Part shown: piece by piece, positions 50,129-57,957 of the stretch
Layout: the number at the start of each line of letters is the position of its first letter
Position numbering within the stretch: the first letter of the stretch is position 1
Origin: Acidobacteriota bacterium
GTDB taxonomy: Bacteria > Acidobacteriota > Thermoanaerobaculia > UBA5066
Direction of reading: 5' to 3'
Assembly (NCBI GenBank): GCA_016716715.1
Contig: JADJVE010000001.1
Coordinates: forward strand, 372,001 to 436,000
DNA: 64,000 nt
Notes under the pieces: generated by a model
Seen by the model: only the letters and a program-made list of their open reading frames with translations
What the model was told of the DNA's origin: nothing
Databases searched by the model: none
Translations under genes and position numbers: made by a program

Positions 50129-50908
50129 TCAGCGGGCGAGGACAGGTGGGCGGCCCGCGGAGAGTCCGCCGTCCACCGGGAGAACGGCGCCGGTGACGTT
50201 GGCGGCGTCGTCCGATGCGAGATAGAGAACGGCCGCGGCGACGTCGCGCGCCTCGCTGATCCGCCCGGTCGCGTGCATCGCCGCCGAAGCCTTGAGGCTG
50301 GCTTCGTTGTCCGTCAGAAAAGCCGCCATCGGAGTCCGCACGAGCCCGGGGGCGACCACGTTGATCCGGATCCCGTAGCGCGCCGCGTCCATTGCCGCCG
50401 CGCGCGCGAGGCCCACGATGCCCGCTTTCGCCGCCGCGATGGCCGCGTGGTTCGGCAGGCCGGTCTGTCCCGCCGCCGAGCCGAAGAGGACGATCGAGCC
50501 CGAGCGCGCGGACCGCATCGGCCCGAGCGCCACCCTGGTCCCGAGGAAGGCCGATGTGAGGTTCCGCGAAATCTCGAGCGCGAACTCCGCCTCGCTGGTC
50601 AGGAAGACCGACTTCAGCAGGATCGAGCCCACCGCATGGACCCACACGTCCAGCCGCCCGAATCTTTCCTTTGCGACGGCCACGGCGCGGTCGAGGTCGG
50701 CCGCGTTCGTCGCGTCCCCGGCCAGCGTCGCGACCCGGGAGGGCGGAGACGCCGTGAGAAGGTCCGCCTCCGCGCTCGCCAGCCTGTCGGCGTTCCGCGC
50801 GAAGAGAAGGACCGATCCGCCCTCGCGCACGATCCCGCGGGCCACTTCGATACCGATTCCACCGCTCCCGCCCGCGATCACGGCGACTTTTTCCTCGAAT
50901 CTCGTCAT
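50129..50908 (-). CDS. Short-chain dehydrogenase/reductase (SDR)
   Basis: 259 residues. A Rossmann SDR with the cofactor loop IAGGSGGIGIEVARG and a downstream Y/S-x3-K-type site region (NHAAIAAAKAGIVGLARAAA, where the usual catalytic tyrosine position reads His). NVVAPGLVRTPM and GAVLPVDGG complete the family pattern. The altered tyrosine position raises doubt about standard catalysis. The start is 4 nt after TAAAGA of an ECF-like promoter shared in style with the divergent FAD enzyme. Confidence 0.85.
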   Translation of the reverse strand: MTRFEEKVAVIAGGSGGIGIEVARGIVREGGSVLLFARNADRLASAEADLLTASPPSRVATLAGDATNAADLDRAVAVAKERFGRLDVWVHAVGSILLKSVFLTSEAEFALEISRNLTSAFLGTRVALGPMRSARSGSIVLFGSAAGQTGLPNHAAIAAAKAGIVGLARAAAMDAARYGIRINVVAPGLVRTPMAAFLTDNEASLKASAAMHATGRISEARDVAAAVLYLASDDAANVTGAVLPVDGGLSAGRPPVLAR

Positions 50909-50912
50909 GAGG

Positions 50913-50940
50913 TCTTTACGAACGGTCTGCCCCGCTGGAC
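50913..50940 (-). promoter_or_regulatory. ECF-type promoter of the SDR gene
   Basis: On the minus strand GTCC (50940-50937), 16-bp spacer, CGTAAAGA (50920-50913), then 4 nt to ATG 50908. The transcript would be leaderless or nearly so. Confidence 0.5.
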
Positions 50941-50952
50941 GTTCTCGATCAG

Positions 50953-50981
50953 ATCCATGCTCCCCGGGTCTGGCGTAAAGA
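50953..50981 (+). promoter_or_regulatory. ECF-type promoter of the FAD-oxidoreductase gene
   Basis: ATCC (50953-50956), 17-bp spacer, CGTAAAGA (50974-50981), then 4 nt to GTG 50986. It mirrors the SDR promoter across a 77-bp gap. Confidence 0.5.
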
Positions 50982-50985
50982 GGCA

Positions 50986-52008
50986 GTGTCCGACGCGCCA
51001 GCCTCGCGGGTTCTGATCGTCGGAGCCGGAGTCGCCGGGCTCACGGCGGCCCGCGCGCTCGAAGGTCTCGGGGTTTCCATCGTCGCGATCGACAAGGGGC
51101 GCGGCGTCGGCGGCCGGATCGCGACGCGCCGCCTCTCGGACGGCGAGGCCTACGACCACGGCGCGCTGCGCTTCGCCGCCGCCGACGGACCCGTCGGATC
51201 TCTCGTCTCCACCTGGGAGGCCGAGGGGATCGTCGCGCGAGTCTCCGGGGAAGGACCCGCTCGCTGGCGCATCGCGGGGCCCACGACACGCCTTCCCAAG
51301 AAACTCGCCGAAGGTCTCGACGTCCAGACGGGCGTGCGTGCCGTCGCCCTGCGACGCCGGGGAGGCGGGCTCGAGGTAAACCTCGAGGACGGACGTTCCC
51401 TGACGGCGTCGGCGGCGATCGTCACCTGTCCCGTCCCGCAGGCGCTGGCTCTTCTCGACGCGGGCGGACTGACGTCCGAGGCTCCGGAATCGCTCCTGAG
51501 CGAGCTTCGGCGGGTGACCTACGAGCCCGGCCTCGTTCTTCTCCTCCGGCTCGACCGACGAGTGGACGGCTTTCCCGGAGACGGTCTCATCAGACTGCAG
51601 GGCGGCGGAGCCGTGTCGCGAATTCTCGAGAACGCGGCGCCGGCCGGGACAGGGCCGTCGCGCCTCTCGGTCTATGCGCGCGGAGCGTTCGCGCGGGACG
51701 CATTCGACTGGCCGGATGCCGACGTCGTTGATGCGCTCCTCGCCGCCGCGCGCCGCGAGCTTGCGTCGCTGAGCGGGGCGGTGGTCGCCGAGAGCGAGCT
51801 GAAAAGATGGCGCTTCGCGCGCGCAGAGTCCCCCGCGGCCGAACTCGCTCCGGCCTTCGCCTCCTCCGGCGCTCCCGTCATCCTGTGCGGGGATGCGTTT
51901 GGCCCGCCCGAGGCGCGAAACCCGGAGGGCGGAGCGGACGGGATCGCGCGGGCGGTCCGATCCGGGCTCGCGGCGGCGGCCCGGCTCGGCCGCGAGTTTC
52001 GCCGCTAG
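50986..52008 (+). CDS. Renalase-like NAD(P)/FAD-dependent oxidoreductase
   Basis: 340 residues from GTG 50986. The FAD dinucleotide loop is VLIVGAGVAGLTAARALE, followed by DKGRGVGGRIATRR and DHGALRF, characteristic of the renalase/COG3380 group. The C-terminal GDAFGPPEARNPEGGADGIARAVRSG binds FAD. Substrate unknown; relatives oxidise dihydronicotinamide isomers or occur in light- and singlet-oxygen-stress gene sets. The stop overlaps the convergent sigma gene by 4 bp. Confidence 0.88.
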   Translation: MSDAPASRVLIVGAGVAGLTAARALEGLGVSIVAIDKGRGVGGRIATRRLSDGEAYDHGALRFAAADGPVGSLVSTWEAEGIVARVSGEGPARWRIAGPTTRLPKKLAEGLDVQTGVRAVALRRRGGGLEVNLEDGRSLTASAAIVTCPVPQALALLDAGGLTSEAPESLLSELRRVTYEPGLVLLLRLDRRVDGFPGDGLIRLQGGGAVSRILENAAPAGTGPSRLSVYARGAFARDAFDWPDADVVDALLAAARRELASLSGAVVAESELKRWRFARAESPAAELAPAFASSGAPVILCGDAFGPPEARNPEGGADGIARAVRSGLAAAARLGREFRR

Positions 52009-52598
52009 TCGAGGGTTTTCCTCAGCTTGATGAGGCCCTGCCGGATCCGCGTCTTGATCGTGCCCAGGGGTTGGCCGAGCTGCTGGGCGATCTCGACGTG
52101 CGTGAGGCCCTTGAAGAACGCGAGCTCGATCGCCTCGCGCTGGACGGCCGAAAGCGTCTCCATCGAGACGCGCACGGTGTCGCGCGTCTGACGGAACGAG
52201 GCGACGAGGTCCGGAGCCGCCGTCTCGTCCATGGGATCGAGGTTCACGGCGGGATCGTCGAAGGAGATCGTCCGGTCCTCGCGGCGGCGCCGCGCGCGGA
52301 GGCGGTCGATCGCGCGCGACCGCGCGACCGTGAAGATCCACGCCGCGGGCGCGCCGCGAGAGGGGTCGTAACGGTCCGCCTGCCGCCAGACCTGCCAGAA
52401 GACGTCGAGGGCGACGTCCTCGGCCTCCTCGGGCTTCTGGAGGATCTTCCAGACGAGTGAGTAAACGGGCGAGGAGTAGCGCTCGTAGAGGGCGTCGAGA
52501 GCGCTGGAATCGCCGCGTTTGATGCGATCGACGAGATCGAGGTCCTGCGTCGGCGCCGCATCGGCCGGCCGCGGCGCTGGGACGGTCCTCTCGCTCAT
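52005..52598 (-). CDS. ECF-type RNA polymerase sigma factor
   Basis: 197 residues from ATG 52598. Region 2 is seen in SALDALYERYSSPVYSLVWKIL and AEDVALDVFWQVWRQADRYDP, with WIFTVARSRAIDRLR for -10 recognition. Region 4 is AIELAFFKGLTHVEIAQQLGQPLGTIKTRIRQGLIKLR. It resembles the SigK/RpoE-ChrR cluster of ECF groups. No anti-sigma gene lies beside it, which is unusual. Promoters of the form (A/G)TCC-N16/17-CGTA surround it, so it may drive them. Confidence 0.9.
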   Translation of the reverse strand: MSERTVPAPRPADAAPTQDLDLVDRIKRGDSSALDALYERYSSPVYSLVWKILQKPEEAEDVALDVFWQVWRQADRYDPSRGAPAAWIFTVARSRAIDRLRARRRREDRTISFDDPAVNLDPMDETAAPDLVASFRQTRDTVRVSMETLSAVQREAIELAFFKGLTHVEIAQQLGQPLGTIKTRIRQGLIKLRKTLD

Positions 52599-52650
52599 CT
52601 GGCGCGGCGAGACTATCAGGGCTCTCCGGGCGCCGATCTCCAAACCCCGC

Positions 52651-52676
52651 ATCCGCCCTCCTTCGAGAGGCGTAGA
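52651..52676 (+). promoter_or_regulatory. ECF-type promoter of the 73-residue protein gene
   Basis: ATCC (52651-52654), 16-bp spacer, CGTAGA (52671-52676), directly divergent from the sigma factor gene. A short leader with CAGGAG precedes ATG 52697. Confidence 0.45.
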
Positions 52677-52696
52677 GGAGGCGTCAGGAGAAATTC

Positions 52697-52918
52697 ATGA
52701 CGAACCCCTACGTGGATCCCGACACCAGGACCTGGCCGGACCTCGCGATCGGTCTCTTCGAGAAGCTGACGGGCCGTGGCGCGGAAATCGCCTACGACTT
52801 CGAAAACCTGCAGGTGCACGTCCCGAGCAGGACGGGCAGGGACGCCGAGCACGCGCAGTGGACGCTGAACGGCCGCGTCGTCATCCGGACACGCGAGACC
52901 GCGGCGCCGAAGCCTTGA
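52697..52918 (+). CDS. Small protein of unknown function beside the ECF sigma gene
   Basis: 73 residues; AGGAG lies 7 bp upstream of the ATG. The sequence (WPDLAIGLFEKLTGRGAEI, DFENLQVHVPSRTG, WTLNGRVVIRTRE) suggests one helix followed by beta strands. No signal peptide, no family recognised. It is divergent from the sigma factor and overlaps the next gene by 4 bp (TTGA). Confidence 0.65.
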   Translation: MTNPYVDPDTRTWPDLAIGLFEKLTGRGAEIAYDFENLQVHVPSRTGRDAEHAQWTLNGRVVIRTRETAAPKP

Positions 52919-53226
52919 ACCCGGGTCTGCTCGTCGAGGGCGACGTGGCGCTGGCCGGACCGGCGGGTACGCTGCGCCTCCTCGGCCGCGGGACGCATCT
53001 CGTCCTGGACGCAACGGGCGTCCGTTGGCTGCCGCTCGTGCGGATGGGATTTCGCGCCCGCGAGAGGAGAGGACTGCGCTCCCTCACGCGCGCGCTCGAG
53101 ACACACCGCCTTCGGGTCGACGTCGAGCGAGGCGGGCGCGCGATGTTCTCGATGGGCTTCGGTTGCCGAGGCGGGTTCCTCTCGCGGCTTCTCGGCGGGT
53201 CGGCCGTCGCCCGGCTCCGCTCCTGA
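52915..53226 (+). CDS. Small basic protein of unknown function, TTG start
   Basis: 103 residues if TTG 52915 is used, overlapping the upstream TGA. It reads LLVEGDVALAGPAGTLRLLG, then VRWLPLVRMGFRARERRG and an arginine-rich beta-like tail. No domain recognised. The coupled start and coding-like third-position G+C support a gene, but the start codon is uncertain. Confidence 0.5.
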   Translation: MNPGLLVEGDVALAGPAGTLRLLGRGTHLVLDATGVRWLPLVRMGFRARERRGLRSLTRALETHRLRVDVERGGRAMFSMGFGCRGGFLSRLLGGSAVARLRS

Positions 53227-53242
53227 TCACAGCGTGCCGTGG

Positions 53243-53824
53243 TCAGCCCGGATCGGGCGGGCGAGCCGAGGTCGGTGCGGAGGCCGGTGCGGTCGCCTGA
53301 AGAGTGCGCACGAGGCGTGATGTTTCGTAACCCTGGGCCTTGAGGCGTGAAACGATGACCGCGTAGGTCGCTTCGGCCATCGTCGGCGTTCGACTCAGGA
53401 TCCAAAGGTAGTCGCGGCCCGGGTGACCGACGACCGCGGACGAGTAGTCCTCGTCCAGGTAGATGATCCAGTAGTCGCCCCAGAAGGGGCGGAAGAAGCT
53501 CACCTCGAGCTTCGCGTTCGTGGGGCGGTCGACCACGCGGGCCCGTCCGAGCGCCGTCTTCTCTTCGCCGTCGAGCGAGCCCTTGCGACAGCGGTTCCGT
53601 ACGTCGATGTCCCCGTCGGAGCGGAGCGTGTAGGTTGCCGTCGTGGCCGTGCAGCCGCGCTGGAAGCTCTGCGGGAAGCTGGCGATCTCGTACCAGGTTC
53701 CGAGGTAGCGCGCGAGATCGACGTGCGCGACCGTTTCGAGCGGGGGCAGCTGAAGGCGTTCGGTCGTGGACGTCGCGCAACCCGTCGTGACGAGCGCCCA
53801 CATCAAGCCGGCGAATCGTTTCAC
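53243..53824 (-). CDS. Bacterial lipocalin (Blc-like) lipoprotein
   Basis: 193 residues from GTG 53824 with a lipobox (LVTTGCA, Cys 16). The lipocalin signature is LARYLGTWYEIASFPQSFQ, followed by ATYTLRSDGDIDVRNRC, LEVSFFRPFWGDYWIIYLDEDYS in pieces, and LWILSRTPTM. Blc binds lysophospholipids or fatty acids in the outer membrane and is stress-induced in other bacteria. The C-terminal 15 residues are Ala/Pro-rich. Confidence 0.92.
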   Translation of the reverse strand: MKRFAGLMWALVTTGCATSTTERLQLPPLETVAHVDLARYLGTWYEIASFPQSFQRGCTATTATYTLRSDGDIDVRNRCRKGSLDGEEKTALGRARVVDRPTNAKLEVSFFRPFWGDYWIIYLDEDYSSAVVGHPGRDYLWILSRTPTMAEATYAVIVSRLKAQGYETSRLVRTLQATAPASAPTSARPPDPG

Positions 53825-53943
53825 CAGGAGATGAATCTGAGAATCCCCCTACGGCCCCCGGATCCTGAGCGGCGCACGAACCCCGATTCGGGGGACCTAC
53901 ACCGCGACGCTCCGCCCCTCCGGATCCGAAAACGGGACGTTCA

Positions 53944-54423
53944 CTATGGCACTCGTCCCGTAGGCCGCGTCGAACCGGAGTGCACCGGCGCGGCCGCAGG
54001 AACGGCGGCGGGCCGCGGGGTCGCATGCGCCGGCCGGCGGTTTCCCGACGATCCGTGGTGGCTCACGTGCGGCGGGCGGCGCCGGGGCGGGACCGGGTAC
54101 CAGCCGCCGCCGCCCCATCCTCCATAGATCTCGTTCGAGACGATGCCGGGCGGCTGCGGCTCGGGATCGACCTCGGGCTCGCTTCGAGACTTTTCTTCCT
54201 CCCACTGGACGAAACGCAGATCGACGGGCTCGCGCGGCACGGTCGTCTCGAACGCCGAGAACCCTCCCGTCGCCTTCCGGCCTTCCCGCAGCTCGCGCCC
54301 GACATCCGAGAGGCTGCGCCGGGCGGCGCTGACGGGCGCGCCCGCGTTCCCCGCCGGCGTCAGCTCAACCGTATGCGGTGTGGCGGCTTCGAGCGCGGTC
54401 GCGACGACGAGCGCCAGCAACAT
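53944..54423 (-). CDS. Exported low-complexity protein of unknown function
   Basis: 159 residues with a short signal peptide (LLALVVATALEAA). The middle is charged, then a glycine/tryptophan patch (IYGGWGGGGWYPVPPRRRPP) and a His/Pro/Ala-rich tail. No family recognised; the composition resembles the C-terminal region of the large secreted protein at 27425-29884. Confidence 0.55.
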   Translation of the reverse strand: MLLALVVATALEAATPHTVELTPAGNAGAPVSAARRSLSDVGRELREGRKATGGFSAFETTVPREPVDLRFVQWEEEKSRSEPEVDPEPQPPGIVSNEIYGGWGGGGWYPVPPRRRPPHVSHHGSSGNRRPAHATPRPAAVPAAAPVHSGSTRPTGRVP

Positions 54424-54561
54424 GGCTTCCCCCGTTGCCTCGAAGGATAGGCCCCGCCCGCGGCTTCGTCATCCCCAAGGCCCACGGCACTAAGTTGACG
54501 GCAGTTTTCGTTTTTCTTCGGTGACGCACTCGGTGAGACTCTGTCTCCGGGAGGATCCGTC

Positions 54562-56592
54562 ATGCGGCCTCGCCACCGTGCGTCGTTTCTCGTCGCGGCT
54601 GTCGCGCTGCCCGCCTTGGGCTGCGTCGGGATCGGGGGCCTTCGATCCGAGGACGGCTCGAAGGCGACGGCAAGCGTCGAGCTCGCCCCCGACTCCTCGA
54701 CGCTTTTCGTCCCGGTCGTCCTGTCGTCGTCGGGCCTGCAGGGCGCCTTCTTCACGTCGGAGTTAGTCCTCACGAACCGCGGCACGACGCCCGCGTCCAT
54801 CGTCTACACATACGTCGCCGCCTCCGGCGGCGGAAGCGGCTCCGGCGCCGACACGCTTGCGGCCGGCGAGCAGCGGGTGATCGCCGATGCGATTTCGTAT
54901 CTCCGCACGCGCGGCGTGCCGCTTCCCGACAGCGGAAACCGAGTCGGCACGCTGAGGGTCGCGTTCTCGGGTCTCTCGTCCGCTTCGGCGGGCGCCGTCA
55001 CGGCCCGGACGACGACCCTCGTGCCGCCGGCTTCGCCCACGGGCCGCGCGGGGCTCGCGTATGCCGGCGTGGCCGGACCGCAGCTCCTCACCGGGATCGC
55101 GTATCTCTGCGCCCTGCGCGAGAACGCGGCCGACCGGACGAACGTGGCCGTTCAGAACGCCGGAGACGCGGACGTCCGGATCCGCCTGACGTTCCTCTCG
55201 GGAGACGGTTCGGCGGCGACGGGCTCGGTCGAGGACACGCTCTCGCCGGGCGGCTTCAAGCAGTATCGGCTCACCGACATCGCCGCGGGCGCCGCGAACG
55301 GCTTCATCCGGGCAGAACGGGTCTCCGGGACCGGGCCCTACTACGCCTACGCGGTCATCAACGACAACGTGACGTCCGACGGCTCTTTCGTGACACCGCT
55401 CGTGGAGAGCTCGCTCCTGAGCCGCGCGGGCCTCACGCTCCCCGTCGTGGTCGAGACGAGCAGCTTTTCCACCGAGATCGTCCTCACGAACTTCTCGAAC
55501 ACCTCGAAGCAGGTCGCGCTCGCCTACGTCTCCGATATCGTGAGCACGGCCGACAAGACGGCCACGTTCACGCTGACCGTCGCCCCGGGACAGCAGAGGA
55601 TCCTGCCCGCGTACGTGCAGCTCCTGCGGGACAACGGCGTCCCCGGGATCGGCCCCGCGGGCCCCACGTACACGGGGTCGCTCTTCGCCACGGTCGCCGG
55701 CGGCGACGTGGGCGGGCTCTTTCTCGGCGCCCGCACGTCGAATCCCGGTGGCGGCGGCCGATACGGACTCTTCTACGCCGCGCGTCCGTTCGGCACCGCG
55801 GTCACGACGGAGGCCTGGCTCTACGGCCTTCAGCAGAACGCGGAGAACCGGACGAATCTCGCGCTGATCTCGACCGGAGAGGTCGATGCGAACCCCATCA
55901 CGCTTCGCGTCGAGATCTTCGACGGCGCCAGCGGCAGCAAGGTCGCCACGATCGAAGGGGATCCGGCGACGACTCTCGCACGGCGCGGCTTCAAGCAGAT
56001 CGGCGCCATCCTGAACCAGTACGCCCCCGGCGTCACCCAGGCCTACGCGCGTGTCACCCGGACGGGCGGCCAGAACGGCTTCATCGTCTACGCCGTCGTG
56101 AACGACGGCGGGAATCCCGGGGAGCGGAGCGGCGACGGCGCCTTCGTCGCGCTGGACACGCCGACTGCGGTGAGCGCCACGTTCGCCGGCACGTGGCGGA
56201 ACACCACGTTCGGCAGCACGGGCAGCGCCTCGATCACGATCACCGGCGACGCCTACACCCAGACCTACTCCGGCACCTCCGGCATGGGCGGCAACGTGTT
56301 CGGCGGCGCGCCGCCGCCGCCCGAGATCTACGCGAACATCTTCACGCCGGCCGGCGGAACGTTCACGACGCACTCGAGCTTCTACGGCGACGTCACCATG
56401 ACCGTGCTGCCGGACGGGACGTTCACGCTGACCGCGGAGAACATCCCGAACGCGAACGTGAGCCGCGCGACGTGTTCAGGGACGATCACGCCGCCGGGGC
56501 CGAACGCCCAGACCATTGCCGCCACCGGGACGATCTTCTTTCGCGCCGGAGGCAGCGCGAGCACGGTGACCACGCTGACCCGGCAGCCGTGA
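54562..56592 (+). CDS. Large lipoprotein with duplicated beta-rich modules
   Basis: 676 residues with a lipobox (ALPALGC, Cys 21). The body is beta-rich and internally repeated: ENAADRTNVAVQNAGDADVRIRLTF and GGFKQYRLTDI recur as QNAENRTNLALISTGEVDANPITLRV and RGFKQIGAIL. GPYYAYAVINDNVTSDGSFV recurs as NGFIVYAVVNDGG with SGDGAFV. Residues about 535-676 form a separate Thr/Ser-rich domain. No catalytic motif is seen. Probably an extracellular surface protein. Confidence 0.72.
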   Translation: MRPRHRASFLVAAVALPALGCVGIGGLRSEDGSKATASVELAPDSSTLFVPVVLSSSGLQGAFFTSELVLTNRGTTPASIVYTYVAASGGGSGSGADTLAAGEQRVIADAISYLRTRGVPLPDSGNRVGTLRVAFSGLSSASAGAVTARTTTLVPPASPTGRAGLAYAGVAGPQLLTGIAYLCALRENAADRTNVAVQNAGDADVRIRLTFLSGDGSAATGSVEDTLSPGGFKQYRLTDIAAGAANGFIRAERVSGTGPYYAYAVINDNVTSDGSFVTPLVESSLLSRAGLTLPVVVETSSFSTEIVLTNFSNTSKQVALAYVSDIVSTADKTATFTLTVAPGQQRILPAYVQLLRDNGVPGIGPAGPTYTGSLFATVAGGDVGGLFLGARTSNPGGGGRYGLFYAARPFGTAVTTEAWLYGLQQNAENRTNLALISTGEVDANPITLRVEIFDGASGSKVATIEGDPATTLARRGFKQIGAILNQYAPGVTQAYARVTRTGGQNGFIVYAVVNDGGNPGERSGDGAFVALDTPTAVSATFAGTWRNTTFGSTGSASITITGDAYTQTYSGTSGMGGNVFGGAPPPPEIYANIFTPAGGTFTTHSSFYGDVTMTVLPDGTFTLTAENIPNANVSRATCSGTITPPGPNAQTIAATGTIFFRAGGSASTVTTLTRQP

Positions 56593-56682
56593 GGCTTCTC
56601 GGCGACGTGTGGATAATCACGGCGTGCATGGGCGGGGCGCCTTCGAGCGGGCGATGGGGACACGGGAGCCGGAGAAGGCGCC

Positions 56683-57957
56683 ATGAGCTTCTCGCGCGGA
56701 CTGAAGCTCGCGGGTTTCGCGCGCCGGCACCTCGGCCGCATGGCTCGGGGACGCCGCGAGGTCACGAGGCACCTTTCCGCGCCCGGCGCCGGCAACCTCC
56801 CGATGCCGACGTTCGTCCAGCTCCGCGTCACGAACCTCTGCAACCTCCGTTGCAAGATGTGCGGACAGTGGGGAGACACGGGAATCTACCGCGCGGGCGC
56901 CGACGTGGGGGTGTCCGACGGCGAACGGGAGAGGAACCGGATCCGTGAGCTGATCGGGCTGAGCCGCCAGATGGCACTCGCCGACTACGTCCGCCTCCTG
57001 GACGAGCTCGCACCCTCGCAACCCATCATCAGCCTGTTCGGCGGCGAGCCGCTGCTGTACCCCGACATCCTGCCGCTCATCCGGGAGATCAAGGGGCGCG
57101 GCTTGACGTGCTCGATCATCACGAACGGCTGGCGGCTCGAGGAGATGGCCCGCGACCTCGTCGAGGTCGGCATCGACTCGATCATGGTCTCCATCGACGG
57201 CACGCCCGGCGTTCACGACCGGATCCGGGGGCAGGCCGGCAGTTTTGAGCGCGCCGCGGCCGGCGTGAAAGCCGTGGCCCGCGTGCGCGCCGAGCTCGGC
57301 TCGGCCGTCCCGATGCTTCTCGCGATCCTGCCGATCACAGAACTCAACCTCGAGGACGTCGGGCCGGCGCTGGAAGCTCTCCAGAAGCTCCCGCTCGACA
57401 CGGTCAACGTCGGGCTTCGCTGGTTCGTGTCCAAGGACACCGGCGCGGCGTACGAGAAGGTGATGACCGAGACCTTCGGCGTCACGGGCAGCTCCTGGAA
57501 GGGATTCGAGTTCGACGGCGAGGACTTCGCGTCCACGAAAGGGCGTCAGCTGACCCAGCTCGCGAAGCTCCTGAAGGGTCTTCGGCGCCGGCGCTTCCTC
57601 GACTCCACGCGAGGCCGCCCCTGGATTTCGTTCGTGCCCGACGTGCCCGCGGCAAGCCTGCCCGACTACTTCGCCGACGCGAGCAAGACCTTTGGCCACG
57701 ACCTCTGTCCCGTGGCCTGGTACTTCGCCCAGGTCGAGCCGGACGGCGAGGTCTGCTTCTGCGGAGACTTTCCCGACTACGTCATCGGCAACGTGCGGAA
57801 GACGCCGTTCCGGGAGGTCTGGAGCGGGGAGCGCGCCCGGCTCTTTCGCGAGAAGCTCGCGAGAGAGCCGCTCCCCATCTGCAGCCGATGCTGCGGAAGC
57901 TGGGTCTATGGCGCGTGGACGCGCCCGGAATCGCTCCCGTCCTTCCAGAACCGGTAG
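56683..57957 (+). CDS. Radical SAM/SPASM-domain protein
   Basis: 424 residues. The radical SAM motif is TNLCNLRCKMCGQW (C-x3-C-x2-C) near residue 52, with SLFGGEPLLYPDI and VSIDGTPGVHDRIRG. The SPASM-like C-terminus has CPVAWYFAQVEPDGEVCFCGDF and CSRCCGSW for extra Fe-S clusters. Such enzymes modify peptides or anaerobic-pathway substrates; no precursor peptide is seen nearby. GATAAT at 56612-56617 is a likely -10. The last 52 bp overlap the convergent acyltransferase gene. Confidence 0.88.
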   Translation: MSFSRGLKLAGFARRHLGRMARGRREVTRHLSAPGAGNLPMPTFVQLRVTNLCNLRCKMCGQWGDTGIYRAGADVGVSDGERERNRIRELIGLSRQMALADYVRLLDELAPSQPIISLFGGEPLLYPDILPLIREIKGRGLTCSIITNGWRLEEMARDLVEVGIDSIMVSIDGTPGVHDRIRGQAGSFERAAAGVKAVARVRAELGSAVPMLLAILPITELNLEDVGPALEALQKLPLDTVNVGLRWFVSKDTGAAYEKVMTETFGVTGSSWKGFEFDGEDFASTKGRQLTQLAKLLKGLRRRRFLDSTRGRPWISFVPDVPAASLPDYFADASKTFGHDLCPVAWYFAQVEPDGEVCFCGDFPDYVIGNVRKTPFREVWSGERARLFREKLAREPLPICSRCCGSWVYGAWTRPESLPSFQNR

